Below are positions 21,212 through 34,618 of a DNA stretch of 64,000 nucleotides, in pieces; the first letter of the stretch is position 1; every line of letters starts with the position of its first letter. The DNA is taken from assembly GCA_016808115.1 (NCBI GenBank), contig JAEQBH010004674.1, positions 124,001 through 188,000 of the forward strand. The letters are read 5' to 3'. This DNA comes from Tetrastigma voinierianum. Its lineage: Eukaryota; Streptophyta; Magnoliopsida; Vitales; Vitaceae. A program made the translations under genes and the position numbers. The notes below the pieces were generated by a model. The model made no database searches. It saw nothing but the letters and a program-made list of their open reading frames with translations, and was not told the origin of the DNA.

Positions 21212-23361
21212 GTTACTAAAAGTCCTCTTCCTTGTATTTTTTTTTTCTGAAGTTTTATAAAAGCGACAAATCCTTGCCTTTAGAAAGTAATCAAACGTTC
21301 ATTTTAGTCTTTTTTGTTTGTTAAATAATAATGTGTATTGAATAAATCATATATATAGAAAAGATGCCCTTGATTATTATTATTTTTCAAAACTTTTGGT
21401 TATGAACTATGTTTTTTCTTTTTCCTTTTTTTAAAAAAAAATTTGGAGAATAAAAAATTGTGTTTGAATGCATTGATCAAATATGCAGTGCTTCTTTTTC
21501 TTTTTTTTTGTGACAACTATCATTTTGTTTTACAACATTTAATACCTTCTTTTACAGGGCTTGAGCATGGACCTTCCTTTATCACGTGTTGAGCCTCAAA
21601 GTAGGTACTTTTATTTTTAAGGTTTAAAAATTAAGGAAAGACATTTAAATTATATACAAAAGTAGAGTATATAAATGAAATTTAGAGTAAATCATCTTTA
21701 TAAAGTAAATTTAAAATGACATATAAATTTAATTTATTAAATTTAGATATATTTATTTTTATTATTATTTTTCTTTTCACGAACATATAAAGTAGACACA
21801 AGGAGAGGCGACTTGAGTTTCCTTCATACAAAAACGTTTGGTTACAATTTTTGAAAGGGTTTTTTTAAAAACATATTTGTTTTCCATTTCTTTTGTTATG
21901 AAAAAAGAAAATACGAGAAAATACTAAATTCAAATAATAAGTGAAAATTTTTGAAAAACACTAAAATGATATTCTTTGTATTTTCAAAAGCGAGGAAATC
22001 AAATAGCACTATGCTCTATCGAAAATCATGATTAAGGGTAAGTTTGATTACAATTTTTAAAATCTGTTTACTCCATTTGAAACATTTGATTCTCAGTTTT
22101 CTTTTGTTATGAAAATACAAAAAATATAAAAAATATTAAATTCAAAAAACAAAAACATTTTTCAAAGAACACTAAAAATGATGTTCTCACGATGTTTTAA
22201 ATTCTCAAAAACGGTTTTAAAAAACAAGAACAAACCAACCTAGGAAATCTGAATCGGGCCCAATCATCTACCTTACATTTGGTCCTTCAACAACCCAAAG
22301 CAACTAATATAACACCTATAGTTTGTCATCGAGTCGATACAAACCAGTTTGAACTCGACTCAATTAAAAACTCGAGTCGAGCTTGATCGAGTTTTCTTTA
22401 AATGTTGGCTTCGACTCGATAAAACTCAAATCAATGAAAAAATTAATAGATAATTATACTCGAACTTCGATTAATAAAATAGTAAAGCTCGATTAAATTT
22501 GCATGCAGCTCGAGTCAAGTATTGTGATACTCGAACTTCATTTCGACAAAACTGGTTGAACTCTTTCTAAGCATTACATGGGTGTGTACATGGTCTTCAG
22601 TTTTGGCACTTTGCGTTTGAGTCTTGAGAATCGTGTGGGCTGGGAAATGGGACGAAGTCCAATTGAGTTCCACAGTGTTTAATGAAAATGGAAAATGAAA
22701 TTTGTCGGGCATAGCAAGTAGGGGATAGATACCCCCTCAAGTGAAAAGCATGAAAACACATTAGGCAGCGTATCCACTGTGAAAGCAGAAGCAATCGGAG
22801 GTGTAAGAGACCGCGGTGAGACCGAAAAATTACATTTGCGAAAGACGAAACGATTAAATAAATATCACATAAACTACGGGTGGTGAGATGGGAGTTGGGA
22901 TTGACTCGGTATTGATTTTCCATTGGCACTTGCAATGGTTTATGATTCGAGTTGACCGGTACATAGGGCATGTAGGTGTCGTCGTATGCATGTAGTTGTT
23001 TTCCATGATAGAATGACATGTATGCCGCAGTTGGTTGTTAGTTTGTTGTAAATGATCGTTTGCATGCGCTAGATGGGGAGTAGCCCTTGTACAGGATTTA
23101 TCTATCTTGGGCATTAGCTCACTTAGTCTTGGGACCCCATTTCGGAGTACGGGGCAGTGCAGACGGGCGGCGCTCATAGGCGGGATTATGAAGCGGGCGG
23201 TTGTGACCTTGATTCATGTTTTGTATATATTAGAACATTAGTTTTAATATATGTTTAAAAGTGATGTAATAACTCTTGGATCTCTATAAAATGTATAGTT
23301 TTTGGTAATTGTATAAACAGTATGGATGATGGGCCTATTAGGTGTTTGCTCATGTATGAGT

Positions 23362-23882
23362 TGTTAGATTTCCTTTTAGTGGGGTATTAGTGTTAAATTT
23401 TGGACATGATTGTGTTGTCTATTCGGTAACTTGATAAAGTTAGTGATCATTAAAGTTGAATTAGGGTTCTGAAATAATTATATAATTATTTCATTAATTA
23501 TAAAATATGGAATTAATGTGTGGTTTCCACTGTTTGTCACTTAATGTTGTTTTGATGAATTGATGACAGTAAGAGCGATTAAATATGGCCCCAATGAAGT
23601 CCACAGGTTTAAAACCTACGTTATCTGCGACCATTGAGAAGAAACGAATCATTGCTTAGGTTTTACAATCCAGACAAACCACAACCTCCGTATTACTTGA
23701 GAGAGGAGAACACATTCTTTGCGTTGTACAGTACGTGGATTCGGTATGTCTTCTACAATATTGGCTTATTTGATCTTTGATTAGTATGCATGATTCTAGG
23801 GTTATGTGGTTTTATTCTGTATTTGGTGTAACAATAACAAAATCACATCTATGTGTTTATTCTTGTGTATTTAATCCTAACA
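23362..23882 (+). repeat. 5' LTR of the copia element
   Basis: It runs from TGTTAGATTTCCTTTTAGTG to TTTAATCCTAACA and aligns with 28705-29243, with scattered indels. Both LTRs contain 'aattatataattatttcattaattataaaatatgg' or a near match. Confidence 0.93.
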
Positions 23883-23884
23883 GA

Positions 23885-23900
23885 GTGGTATCGAATCGGA
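23885..23900 (+). other. copia primer-binding site
   Basis: TGGTATCGAATCGG directly follows the 5' LTR. It resembles the initiator-tRNA-Met complementary site TGGTATC(A)GA.. used by plant copia elements, with a few changes. Confidence 0.65.
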
Positions 23901-24389
23901 TCACATCTTGATCATTTGATTAATAAGTTAATATTTTGGTGCTAATTTGATCATACAAGTTTTTTGAAATATATATATATATTTTGGGAACCCAATTTAT
24001 GCAAAATTCAATAATTTTGTTTTTTGGTTGAAATCGATGTATGGGTTTGACACATAATGTGTTTTTGGGTTGCTTTGAGTGAGATTTGCATGATTATTGT
24101 GGTTAAAATCTTGTATATTAGGAATTAAACCCATACATGCCGAATCTGAAAAAAAAAAAATTTCTGCAAAATTGGCACAGGGATTTGTTCCCAATAAAGA
24201 GACGAGAAAAACCCAACTTGAATCGTCGACGGTTGATGTGAAGTTATCGGTCAAAAAAGTTAACATCGGCGATTGACGTCGCAAGGTTGAAGACGATTCA
24301 AACGTTATGTCGTTTAGAGTGCAGTGCTGACGTCATGATTATCATTATTATTATTATTTTCATAATGTCTTTTCATTAAAGTAATTAAT

Positions 24390-24505
24390 TAATTACTAAT
24401 TGAATTACCATTATTATTTTCATAACGTCTAATTGAATTATCATTATTATTTTCATAACGTCTAATTGAATTATCATTATTTCCATAACGTCTAATTCAA
24501 TTATG
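24390..24505 (+). repeat. short tandem repeat in the gag region of copia
   Basis: The phrase 'taattgaattatcattattattttcataacgtc' recurs about four times with a period near 40 bases. It lies where gag should be. No gag protein or CCHC zinc knuckle was recognised, so gag is mostly lost or replaced. Confidence 0.65.
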
Positions 24506-25039
24506 ATGAAGTATGATATGTTTATTTATTTTAGAATTAATTTTTAAAATTAATATGTTACCAAAGTAACCTCATTAATTTAATTAAATTAATTTTATAA
24601 TAAATAGACTTTACATATCTATGCTAAAGTAGTCGACGAAAGGATGATTATTTTATGTCGAGATGTAGGGTAATAATAGTCTAAATGTGAGACAAATAAA
24701 GTTTTTAACATGCAGGCTTATTATGTCGGTCGAAGAAGGCATAATGTTTGGCCGTTCTAATATTGTCTACATTTAGTGCTATAATTGAATAATAAGTTTT
24801 CAATTGTTTTTACATCCAAAGACTAAATACAATGTTGTGCTTGAGTATCTTATTAAAGGGGCCCATGTGTATATATATTTTGTGCTTCAATATACATACG
24901 TGTGTAGTATTAATGTGAGCATTTTGTGTTTATTTGGTATCTACTATATGCCGCTGTTACGCGATATCAGGTAGCATTCCTAAGCTTAACAACTTTGTTA
25001 ATTCGGGAGTTAATTTGGCTTTGGTACCCGAGTGACACT

Positions 25040-28000
25040 TGGTGGATAGATATAGGAGCGCTCTCACATAAGTCAATGCTTTATGCGAGGCTTGCCACTC
25101 GTAGACGCAATTGATGGTGAAAGAGAATACATCTATACGAGGAAATGGAAAGAAAGCTCAGAAGTCTGACTATTGGGACATTTCAAAACATGTTAGACTA
25201 CGGTTTTATTTTAATTTTGGAAAACACATTTATTATCACAGATCATTTAGACGAATTTGATTTGTTTCATGTTTGAATGAATCACAGGTTATCTTTGTTC
25301 ATTTGGAAATGAAACATTTAGTCTTTTCAAAATTCTAAAGTTATTGGGCCAGTAGTCTAATTGATAAGCTATATAAAAATTAAATATGCAAAGTCGATAC
25401 AAATTTAATAATGAATGCAACCATTATTGGATCAAAGCGCAAATTAAATAATAGAAATCCCTCGATGTTATGGCATAGCGTATAGGACATATTTCGAACA
25501 GCAGATTGAAAGGCCTAATAACTCAAGGAATTCTTGATTCCCTTGACATGTCGATTTTGACATATGTGTAAGATTGCATTAAAGGGAAAATGACTAACAA
25601 AAGAAAGACAGGTGCAAATCTTGTAGTAACGTCTTAGAGTTGATACATACGGATATATGTGGACCATTCCCTACAGCTTCTTGGAATGGGCACACATACT
25701 TTATCACATTTATAGACGATTACTCACGATATGGTTATTTGTACCTAATACATGAAAAGGCACAAGCCCTAGAAGTGTTGAAATTTTCAAAGCAGAGGTT
25801 GAAATCAGCTAGGCAAGAAAATTAAAAGTAGATCAAATCATTTGTGGAGGGAATATTACGGTAGATGTAGTGGATCGAGGTGAACAACGACCGGGGCCTT
25901 TTGCGAATACCTTCCCGAATGCGGTATTATACCTCGATACACCATGCACGGAACTCAGAGTCAAAATGGTTGTGGTAGAGGCGCAATAGAAACCTTAAAG
26001 ACATGGTAAGTATGATGGAGTCATTCTTCTCTACCTAATTCATTATGGGGTGAAGCATTAAAGACCTTGATTTATATACTCGATAGAGTTCCCGATAAAG
26101 CGGGTTATGAAAACCCCGTATGAGTTATGGGCGGGTAAGCCTAGTATTAGACATTCAGAGTTCCGGGTTGTCCAAATTAAGCAAGACCTTATAGGCCCAA
26201 TGAAAGAAAACCTGACCTTACAGACTGTTATCGCTGATCATGGGGATGCTCAGAGGTCTAAAGGGTATAAGTTTTATGACCCTTCCAATGGTCCTCTCTT
26301 CGAGACTCGTAATGCATCGAGGATAAGGGGGAGCACTCAAGTTGCTGAGTTGGCTCTTGAGGAGGAGTATGGGGAATGCTCCAACCACAACTACTATTGA
26401 AGCATTGGTGACAACACCTATCTTGGCTTATCGTGCCAAGTGTTTCGTGGTAAATGATGACATCTCCAAAACTCCAATACAATTAATAGAGGCTCCACCC
26501 ACTAGATTCGAGGAACCACATCAAGAAATGTTGGAAGAACCTCAACAAATTTCAACCCGAAGTGCCATTAAGGCGTCCACTAGAGAAAGGAGAAAGGCAA
26601 TTTCGTATGATCTATGAAGTCTTTCTTCAGAGCATGAGTTTGACACAGATCGAGGACGATCCTACCGCCTCATTAATCAAGCCAAACAAAGGCACCAATT
26701 CGTAAAAGTGGATCATGAATTACGCAAGAGGAAATGAAGTCCATGAAAGATAATGCATGCTGGGGATCTCGGGTCGAATTGCCTAAAGGTATAAAACCAA
26801 TTGGCTGTAAATGGATATTCAAAACCAAACGGGATTCAAAAGGCAATGTCGAGAGATAAGGCACGCCTAGTCGCCAAGGGCTTTACCCAAAAGGAAGGCA
26901 TAGATTATAAGGAGACCTTTTCGCCAGTTTCGACGAAAGACTCATTCAGAACTATAATGGCACTTGTAACTCATTGTGATCTAGAGCTGCACCAAATGGA
27001 CGTCAAGACAGCTTTCCTCAATGGAGACATTGATGAAAAACTATATACATGAAAATCGTAGAACCTTTGAGTTAGGAAACCCAAAGCACTCTAGTACGAC
27101 TCCGCGAAGTCCATTTATGTTTAAAGTGTGCATCCCGCCAATGGTACCGGAAATTTGATAAGGTGATTTCTTCGGTATGGTTTCATGAGAACACCGTTGA
27201 TTATGCATATATCTTAAGTTCAAGTGGGAGCAAGTTTGTTATATCGTGTTTCATGTGGATGACATTCCCGCTTAGCAAGCAATGATGTAGGTCTATCGTA
27301 TGACACCAAAAGGTTCTTATCCAAATATTTTGAAATGAAAGACCTTATGATGCATCATATGTTTTGGGGTATACAAATCCATAGGATCGCTCAAGATATA
27401 TACTTGGTTTATCTCAAAAGGCCTATATCAATAAGGTGCTTGAAAGGTTTAATATGCATAATTGTGCACTGTGATACACCTCAGGCAAAGGAGAATTCTA
27501 GCCAGTCACTCCCAAAATTGAACTCGAGAGAAAAGAAATGGAGAACTACCCTATTCGCCCCGCAATGTGGAGCTCTATGTATGCACAAGTGTGTACGTCG
27601 ACATACGTGACATCAGGGAACAAAGCAGGTGATATCTCGCATCCCGTATGGATCACCGGAAAGCGCTAAACGAGTGACGAGGTATCTTCGTAAGACAAAG
27701 GATCAGATAGCTCGCATATCTGATCCAATCATCCGGAGGTTATCGGGTACCGGATGCGTACTTCATAGGATGTCAAGATAGCAGAAATCGACCTCAGCTA
27801 CATCTTCATGTCAAGTGTGGAGGGCTATTTTCATGGAAAAGTGTCAAATGCATAATTAGTAGCTCCTTCAACCATGGAAGTTGAATTTATACCTCGTCTC
27901 AGGCACCTAATCAAGAAAATATGGTCGCAAACTTTATCACTTCGATCCCAGATTATTGGAGGCATTAACAAGCCGCTTTAGGGATTAATTGTGATAATAA

Positions 28001-28200
28001 AGCTGCATAGTTATATTCTAAAACAACCTGAGTTCATCAAAATCAAAGCACATTGACATTAAGTTTCTGGTTGTAAAAGAAAGAGTTCGTAGTGGTCAAG
28101 TGTCAATTGAGCATATTAGTACAACCCATGATTGCACTCCACTTACCAAAGTTATTGCCACCTATGGTGTTTCATGAGCATGTTGCTCGGGAGTGGGTGT
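25040..28200 (+). pseudogene. copia pol remnants: protease, integrase, reverse transcriptase, RNase H
   Basis: WIDIGALSHKS (about 25046) is a protease active-site region with the usual D-S/T-G-A changed to DIGA. A GAG-pre-integrase remnant (LWH.., near 25467) leads into integrase with IHTDICGPFPT and FIDDYSRYGY (25643-25735). TPYELWAGKPS follows (26110). Reverse transcriptase begins near 26735. It has KPIGCKWIFKTK, ARLVAKGFTQKEGIDYKETF and HQMDVKTAFLNGDI, and HVDD at the catalytic YVDD position (about 27255). RNase H lies about 27600-28170. Many small indels and stops break the polyprotein, so nothing active is encoded as sequenced. Confidence 0.9.
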
Positions 28201-28688
28201 ACTCTAGTCTAGACGATATAGGAAGATAGTGGAGTTCATTTGGTTTTATGTGTAATTATGTGATTGACACGCTATAGTTATTTCATTTTATATGTACGTA
28301 CATGCTATGATTATTTAATGAATTTATGTTATGTTCATCAATTGCTAGGATGTCATGATTTTCTACCGTTTTTAGCATGTGGTATTTGAAAAATATGATA
28401 CTAGACTCATTTGAGCTGCTAAAGAGACTCTTTTTTGGAGATAGGCATACAATAGATCACATTTTATGTAATCTCAGCCACACACCTATATTTGATCTAT
28501 GTCATTGATCGTGGCCGTTTGTTACCAAAGATAGGTCTCAAGTACGCATGAATGTAATAAAGGCCGCTTGATCCCATCTAATACAATTAACGGACCAGAT
28601 CGTTTAAAGTATTTCTCGTTGATTGGACAAAGGTATATTTGTACCTAACTTTATTCAATCAGCAGATATATTCTGGGTAATACTTCAG

Positions 28689-28704
28689 AGCCCAAGTGGG
28701 AGAT
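28689..28704 (+). other. copia polypurine tract
   Basis: AGCCCAAGTGGGAGAT lies immediately before the 3' LTR. AAGTGGGAGA is the typical copia plus-strand priming tract. Confidence 0.8.
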
Positions 28705-29243
28705 TGTTAGATTTCCTTTTAGTGGGCTGACAAGTGTTAAATTTTGGACATGATTGTGTTGTCTATTCAGTAACCCAATAAAGTTAGTGATCTATTCCTA
28801 ATTGAATTAGGGTTCACATAAATAATTATATAATTACTCTATTAATTATAAAATATGGAATTAATGTGTGGTTTCGTTTGCCCTGCACGTTGTTTTGATG
28901 GGTTAATGACATTAAGGGGCAATTAAGAATTTGAGCTGGGTCCCCGGGGTTTAAAACCCATGAAGACGTTATCTCGCAGCCCCATTGAGAGAGAACGAAT
29001 CATCATTTAGGGTTTTGCATAACTTAAGACAAACCCTAGCCTCCATACTCGAGATGAGCTCAAGTATCGTATCAACATAATCGCGAACGGATCTGCATGT
29101 CTTCTAAGCAATATCGGGCTTATTTGATCTTCTTTGATTAGTATGCATGGGATTCTGTGGTTTTCGCGGGTTTTATTCTGTATTTGGTGTAACAGTAACA
29201 AAAATCACATCTATGTGTTTATTCTTGTGTATTTAATCTAACA
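28705..29243 (+). repeat. 3' LTR of the copia element
   Basis: It runs from TGTTAGATTTCC to TTTAATCTAACA and pairs with the 5' LTR. It is followed by the TGAGT target duplication. Confidence 0.93.
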
Positions 29244-30620
29244 TGAGTCTCATGATATGAGACACACAAAAGCTCATAAAGTCGACTATGGTCAACGGGA
29301 CCCTGCTCGGGCTACACTTGAACCTAAGACCCTTTCCCTATGCCCTAATTGTTGTTTAACAAAGGAGGCCCTATACCTTTACTTCTCACTTGAGTTAGGC
29401 GGATGGACAAATAACTTCAATTTTCTTATCATTTATAATAAAACCAAATATATGAATTTATAATATGTTTGATTTCAAGAAATCTAAAAGAAAATTTTTA
29501 ATTAAATTAAATGTTAGCTGTCATGTTTATGTACTTATTTCTTCTATTACATAAAAATTATATAATTTTAAAAATATATAAACATATTAATGACACATAA
29601 TGATTGCACAATCATGACCATCAGCGTGGGAATCAAAGGAAAATAGCGTCACTCCAACATCATTGGTCAATGACGTTAAAGGCTAGTGGGATTGGATAAG
29701 TCTAGTCCTACATGTGTCACACGAATGAAACCCGACTCAGAAAGTACAAACAAAGGCCAGTGTAAGGAGGCTCAAGCCTAAGGTGTCAGGCCTAACCTCT
29801 AACACTTATATTAGACACCTACACAGGAGCACTAGTTCGCCTGAACCCCTTACATCACCTCGAGCATGCCATTTCTCTAGCCCAATGATCGAAGACCAAC
29901 CGGCCCAATGACCAACCAAAGTAGGCAGAGTTTCGAAGACCCGATCTCTGTTGATAATGTAGACTTAGTCAAGATGTGAACGTGAGTCAACATATGGACT
30001 AACATGAAACCCACACCCACGAATCCAACTACGCATTCCATTCCCACAGCCGCCATTATTACCATGATGTATTAGGAGTCGATTGTTGATAAAAAATTCT
30101 TTGGGAAGCTTAAGTTTTTCCAGCTTCCTTTTCAAAATGATGGTTTAAAATATTTATTATTTTGGTTTTCATGAATTGAATTCTTAAAAGAAGATAACTT
30201 ATAGATTTGGATTTAGGTTTGGAAAAATATAAATTATTCGAAGGTAATCTTTTTAAAAAAATTATCAAATAATTTTTTATAAGATTTGAATATTATATTA
30301 ATTGAATTTAACTTACAAATTGCAAGAAGTTCCCTTTATATGAAGCTAGTGTCATAGTATAAATACATAGTTCCGCCTATATATTCTAATTGTATACATC
30401 TTTTTATATTTTATTTTTATTACAATATAAAATAAATAAAGTTGTTTTCTAATTCTTAGTTAAATAACTTCTTATAAGTAAATAAAACTAAATATTTGAA
30501 AATACTAATTCAAAAAAATATTTTATTGTACAATTGTTTTTTATTTTATACATATTTCTTGATTCCTTAGTTTGTGTATATGTAATCGCTTTAGGGGTTA
30601 AATTTTCTTGAACCCTTGCA

Positions 30621-30772
30621 TTGTCATATTATTATTATTATTATTTAATATATTTTAATTTCAAGGTTGTGAAATGTTCTCATTGAGACTTAAACCCGAG
30701 ACATCTCCTCCCTATGCTTCATGTTTGTTTGAAACGGTGAGTGTTCTATCACTTAAGGTAGGTATAATGAAC
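30621..30772 (-). repeat. SINE in unit 2
   Basis: It matches 14341-14490: an (ATT)n tail at its + strand left end, a B box (minus: 'gggtttaagtctc'), and an A-box-like sequence near 30755. Confidence 0.6.
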
Positions 30773-33700
30773 ATTATCATATTATTTTTTTACTTAAGTA
30801 AAATTTGCATGATAAATTATATTTCTTGAAAAATTTTGTGATAGCTAAACAATACTATTTGTATTCTTATTTTCCACATTACGATGGAGAGATGAATGTA
30901 ATTATCATTAGATTTCATACAAAAAAAGAAAAAGAGAGTGGATATGACTTCAAAAAATATGAATATATTTGAGATATGGGAGAAAACTAAAAATCATTTT
31001 AATTCAAAATAAAGCTAGATATAGTATATGTCTAGACTAATTAGTTTTGTGCATAAGGAAGAGATTCACTTCATCAATGACTTTTTATTTGAAGCCCATT
31101 AAAATTAAACACTTACTCCTTAAAAATTATTATGAAGTAAAGAATCCAAAACTCAGAACCTTCATTTACTATGGAATGGAGACACCAAACAAAATCATGT
31201 ATTGCAAGTAAATTATTACACTGGGAAGAGGTTTTTGGAAGTTAAAAAGCCCCAAGAAACTACTACTTGAAAAGAGTTAGAAAAAAAAAATACTTTTGCT
31301 TTTTCTACACTATGAAGTAATAATATCATTCTTTATGATGTCAAAAAGAAAAAAACGATTCTTTGTTTCTAAAAGTCCTCTTCCTTGTATTTTTTTTTTC
31401 TGAAGTTTTATAAACAAGGAAGCAACAAATCCTTAGCCTTTAGAAAGTAATCCAAAACGTTCATTTTTCGTCTTCTTTTATTTGTTAAATAATAATGTAA
31501 AATAATAAATCATATATATAGAAAAGATGCCCTTGATTATTATTATTTTTTCAAAACTTTTGGTTATGAACCATGTTTTTTCTTTTTCCTTTTTTTAAAA
31601 AAAAATTTGGAGAATAAAAAATTGTGTTTGAATGCATTGATCAAATATGCAATTAGCTTTTCTTTTTTTTTTTTGTGACAACTATTCATTTTGTTTTTAC
31701 AACATTTTAATACCCTTCTTTTACAAGGACTTGAGCATCAGACCTTCCTTTATCACTTGAGCATCAGACCTTCCTTTATCACGTGAGCCGAGCCTCAAAG
31801 GCCGTACTTTTTATTTTTTAAGGTTTAAAAATTAAGGAAAGACATTTAAATTATATACAAAAGTGTAGTATATAAATGAAATTTAGAGTAAATTATCTTT
31901 ATAAAGTAAATTTAAATGACGATAAATTTAATTTTATTAAATTTAGATATATTCATTTATTTTCTTCTCGAACATAACAAAGTAGACCTGTGAGAGGGGC
32001 GACTCTGGGAGTTTTACCATACAAAGACTCTAAAACGCTAATACAATTCTTGAAAAGGGTTTTTTTTTTTTTTTTTGAAAACATATTTGTTTTCCATTTC
32101 TTTTTGTTATGAAAAAAACAAGAAAAATACTTAAAAATACTAAATTCAAATAATAAGAAATTCCAAACACTAAAATGATATTCTTTGTATTTTCAAAAAA
32201 AAGAATCAAATAGCCCTTTATGCTCTATCCCGAAAAATCATGATTAAGGGTAAGTTTGATTACAATTTTTAAAAAACCGGTTTAATTCCATTTGAAACGT
32301 TTGATTCTCGCTTTATTTTGTTCAAAATACAAAAATATAAAAATATTAAATTCAAACAAAAACATTTTTCAAAGAACACTAAAAATGATGTTCTACTTGT
32401 GCCAAGAATTGTTCAAGAACGCTTTTAAAAACAAAACCAAACCAACCATAAAGTACAAAATCGTGCCAATCATCTCCTCGCCCATTTCGGCCCCAACAAC
32501 CCAAAACAACTAATAACACCTATGTGGTGAGCCATCTGGTCGATACAAACCCAAGCTTGAACTCGACCAATTAAAAACCGACCCGGGAGCTTGATCGAAG
32601 TTTTTCTTTAAATGTTCAACTCGACTCGAGCAAAATCTCAAATCAATGAAAAAATTAATAGATAATTATACTCAAACTCGATTAATAAAATAGTAAAGCT
32701 CAATTAAATTCGCATGCAGCTCGAGTCAAGTATTGTGATACTCGAACTCAACTCGACAAACTATTTGAACTACTCGCATTACATAGGTGTGTGTACATGG
32801 TACCGGGTTTGGCACCGCGCTTGCGTAATCGTGGCCGGGAAATGCAGACGAAGTCCACCGAGTTCCACAAAGGTTAAATGAAAAATGGAAAAATGAAATG
32901 TGTCTGGGCATAGCAAGTGGGATGATACCCCTGTGTGAAAAGCTCAAAACCTCGTTAGATAGCGTATCCACTGAAAGCCCGAAAATGCTCCGAGGGTAAG
33001 AGACCTCGCGGTGAGACCCCGAAGTTCTCCAAGGTTCGAAAAGACACAAACGATTAAACAAATATCACATAAACTACGTGGTGAGATGGGAGTCAGATTG
33101 ACTCTAGTGATTGATTTTCCATCGCACTTGCATTGGCTCAGGTCGAGGTTGACCCGGTACATGGGGCATGTAGAGTGTCATCTCATACATGCATGTAGTT
33201 GTTTTTCCATGATAGGACAACATGTATGCACAGATTGGTTGTTGGTTTGACTGTGAAATGATCATTTGCATGCACACCTAGATGAGGAGTAGCCCTTGTA
33301 GGATTTATCTCTACTGGGCGTTAGCTCACCTCGTCGTGGGACCCCCCTTTCAATTACAGGACAGGTCCAAGCAAACGACGCTCCTTAGAGGCCGGGATTA
33401 TGAAGCAGGCCGGACTGTGACCTTGATTCATGTTTTGTGTATATATTAGAACAAACTAGTTTTAATATATGTTTTAAGAGTGATGTAATAACTCTTGGAT
33501 CTATATAAATGTATGGTTTTGGTAATTGTATAGACGAGTATGGATGATGGGCCCTATTGGGTCATTTTACTCATATATGGGTCTCATGATATGAGACACA
33601 CAGGTTTCCGCAAGTTGACGGTGGTCAACGGGACCCCCGGGTTTTGGGGCGTCACACTTGAACCTAAGACCTCTTCCCCTATGCCCCACCTGTTGTTTAA

Positions 33701-34491
33701 CGTTGAGGCCCTATACCTTTATCACTTGAGTTAGGCGTGATGGACAAATAACTTCAATTTTCTTATCATTTATAATAAAACCAAATATATGAATTTCTTA
33801 TAATATGTTTGATTTCAAGAAAATCTAAAAGAAAATTTTTAATTAAATTAAATGTTATTGTCATATGCTTATGTACTTATTTCTTCTATTACATAAAAAT
33901 TATATAATTTTAAAAATATATAAACATATTAATGACACATAATGATTGCACAATCATGACCATCAGCGTGGGAATCAAAGGAAAATAGCGTCACTCCAAA
34001 GATCATCGGGTCGCCGACGTGCTAGAGGCTAGTGGATTGATAAGTCTAGTCCTACATGTGTCACACGCACGAAACCCGACCTGAAGTACAAACAAAGGCC
34101 GTTGTAAGGAGGCTCAAGCCTAAGGTGTCGGTCCCTCTAACACTTATATTAGACACCTACAATGTACACTAGTTCGGGCTCGAACCCTTACATCACCGAG
34201 CATGCCATTTCTCTTAGCCCAATGATCGGGGCTAATCAACCTACCAATGACCAACCAAAGTAGGCAGAGTTTCGAAGACCCGATCTCTGTTGATAATGTA
34301 GACTTAGTCAAGATGTGAACGTGAGTCAACATATAGATTAACACGAAACCCACACCCGCGAATCCAACTACGCATTCCGTTCCCACAGCCGCCATTATTA
34401 CCATGATGTATTAGGAATCGATCAGGGATGTGTAAATTCTTTGGGAAGCTTAAGTTTTTTCCAAATTTTCCTTTTCAAAATGATGGTTTAA

Positions 34492-34618
34492 AATATTTAG
34501 AGAAATTCTATTAATTTACACCCCAAGAATTTCTCTATACACCCCATTAGAGATGGGGTGTAAAAATGGGGTGTATAGAGAAATTCTTGGGGTGTAAATA
34601 GAATTTCTCTAATATTTA
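34492..34618. mobile_element. foldback MITE with target duplication AATATTTA
   Basis: The element (34500-34610) is almost wholly palindromic. The left arm GAGAAATTCTATTAATTTAC pairs with the right arm GTAAATAGAATTTCTCT, and the 'acaccccaagaatttctctatacacccc' arms pair around a short loop at 34549-34570. It is flanked by AATATTTA on both sides (34492-34499, 34611-34618). Units 1, 2 and 4 carry the uninterrupted 'aaaatatttattatttt', giving three empty sites. An 8-bp duplication points to a hAT-type transposase. If the shared A is given to the element, the duplication is 7 bp, so the superfamily is not certain. Confidence 0.9.

Larger units (their letters stand above)
12188..22214 (+). repeat. 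4.3-kb tandem array, unit 1 (split by an LTR element)
   Basis: This is the first copy of a repeat whose landmarks come in fixed order. They are 'attcatgttttgtgtatatatt' (12837), a 'cccacacccatgaagccaac' block (13746), a minus-strand SINE (14341-14490) and 'ctaaaagtcctcttccttg' (21216). Removing the LTR element at 15084-21211 makes the unit contiguous and about 3.9 kb from this start. Its 5' part differs from units 2-4, which begin with a 'ctcgagtcgagc'-rich block. Confidence 0.8.
23357..29248 (+). mobile_element. full-length Ty1/copia retrotransposon with target duplication TGAGT
   Basis: Two LTRs of about 0.52-0.54 kb (23362-23882 and 28705-29243), each TGTTAG...TAACA, are flanked by perfect 5-bp TGAGT copies (23357-23361, 29244-29248). 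Primer-binding site and polypurine tract sit where expected. Domain order is protease-like, pre-integrase, integrase, reverse transcriptase, RNase H, which is the copia order. Most frames are broken. The sister units read straight across the site (...TATGGGTCTCATGATATGAG...), showing the empty target. It would have moved by cytoplasmic reverse transcription and nuclear integration. It is now non-functional as sequenced. Confidence 0.95.
22215..32427 (+). repeat. 4.3-kb tandem array, unit 2 (split by copia)
   Basis: The landmarks are the 'ctcgagtcgagcttgatcgag' block (22365), 'attcatgttttgtatatattag' (23213), 'cccacacccacgaatccaac' (30006), the SINE (30621-30772) and 'ctaaaagtcctcttccttg' (31371). 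With copia and one target copy removed it is 4.33 kb. Confidence 0.85.

Noticed and set aside
22330..22560. CRISPR-like array of 'ctcgagtcgagc' words
   Set aside because: The words are irregularly spaced low-complexity sequence in a plant genome, and there are no uniform repeats or spacers.
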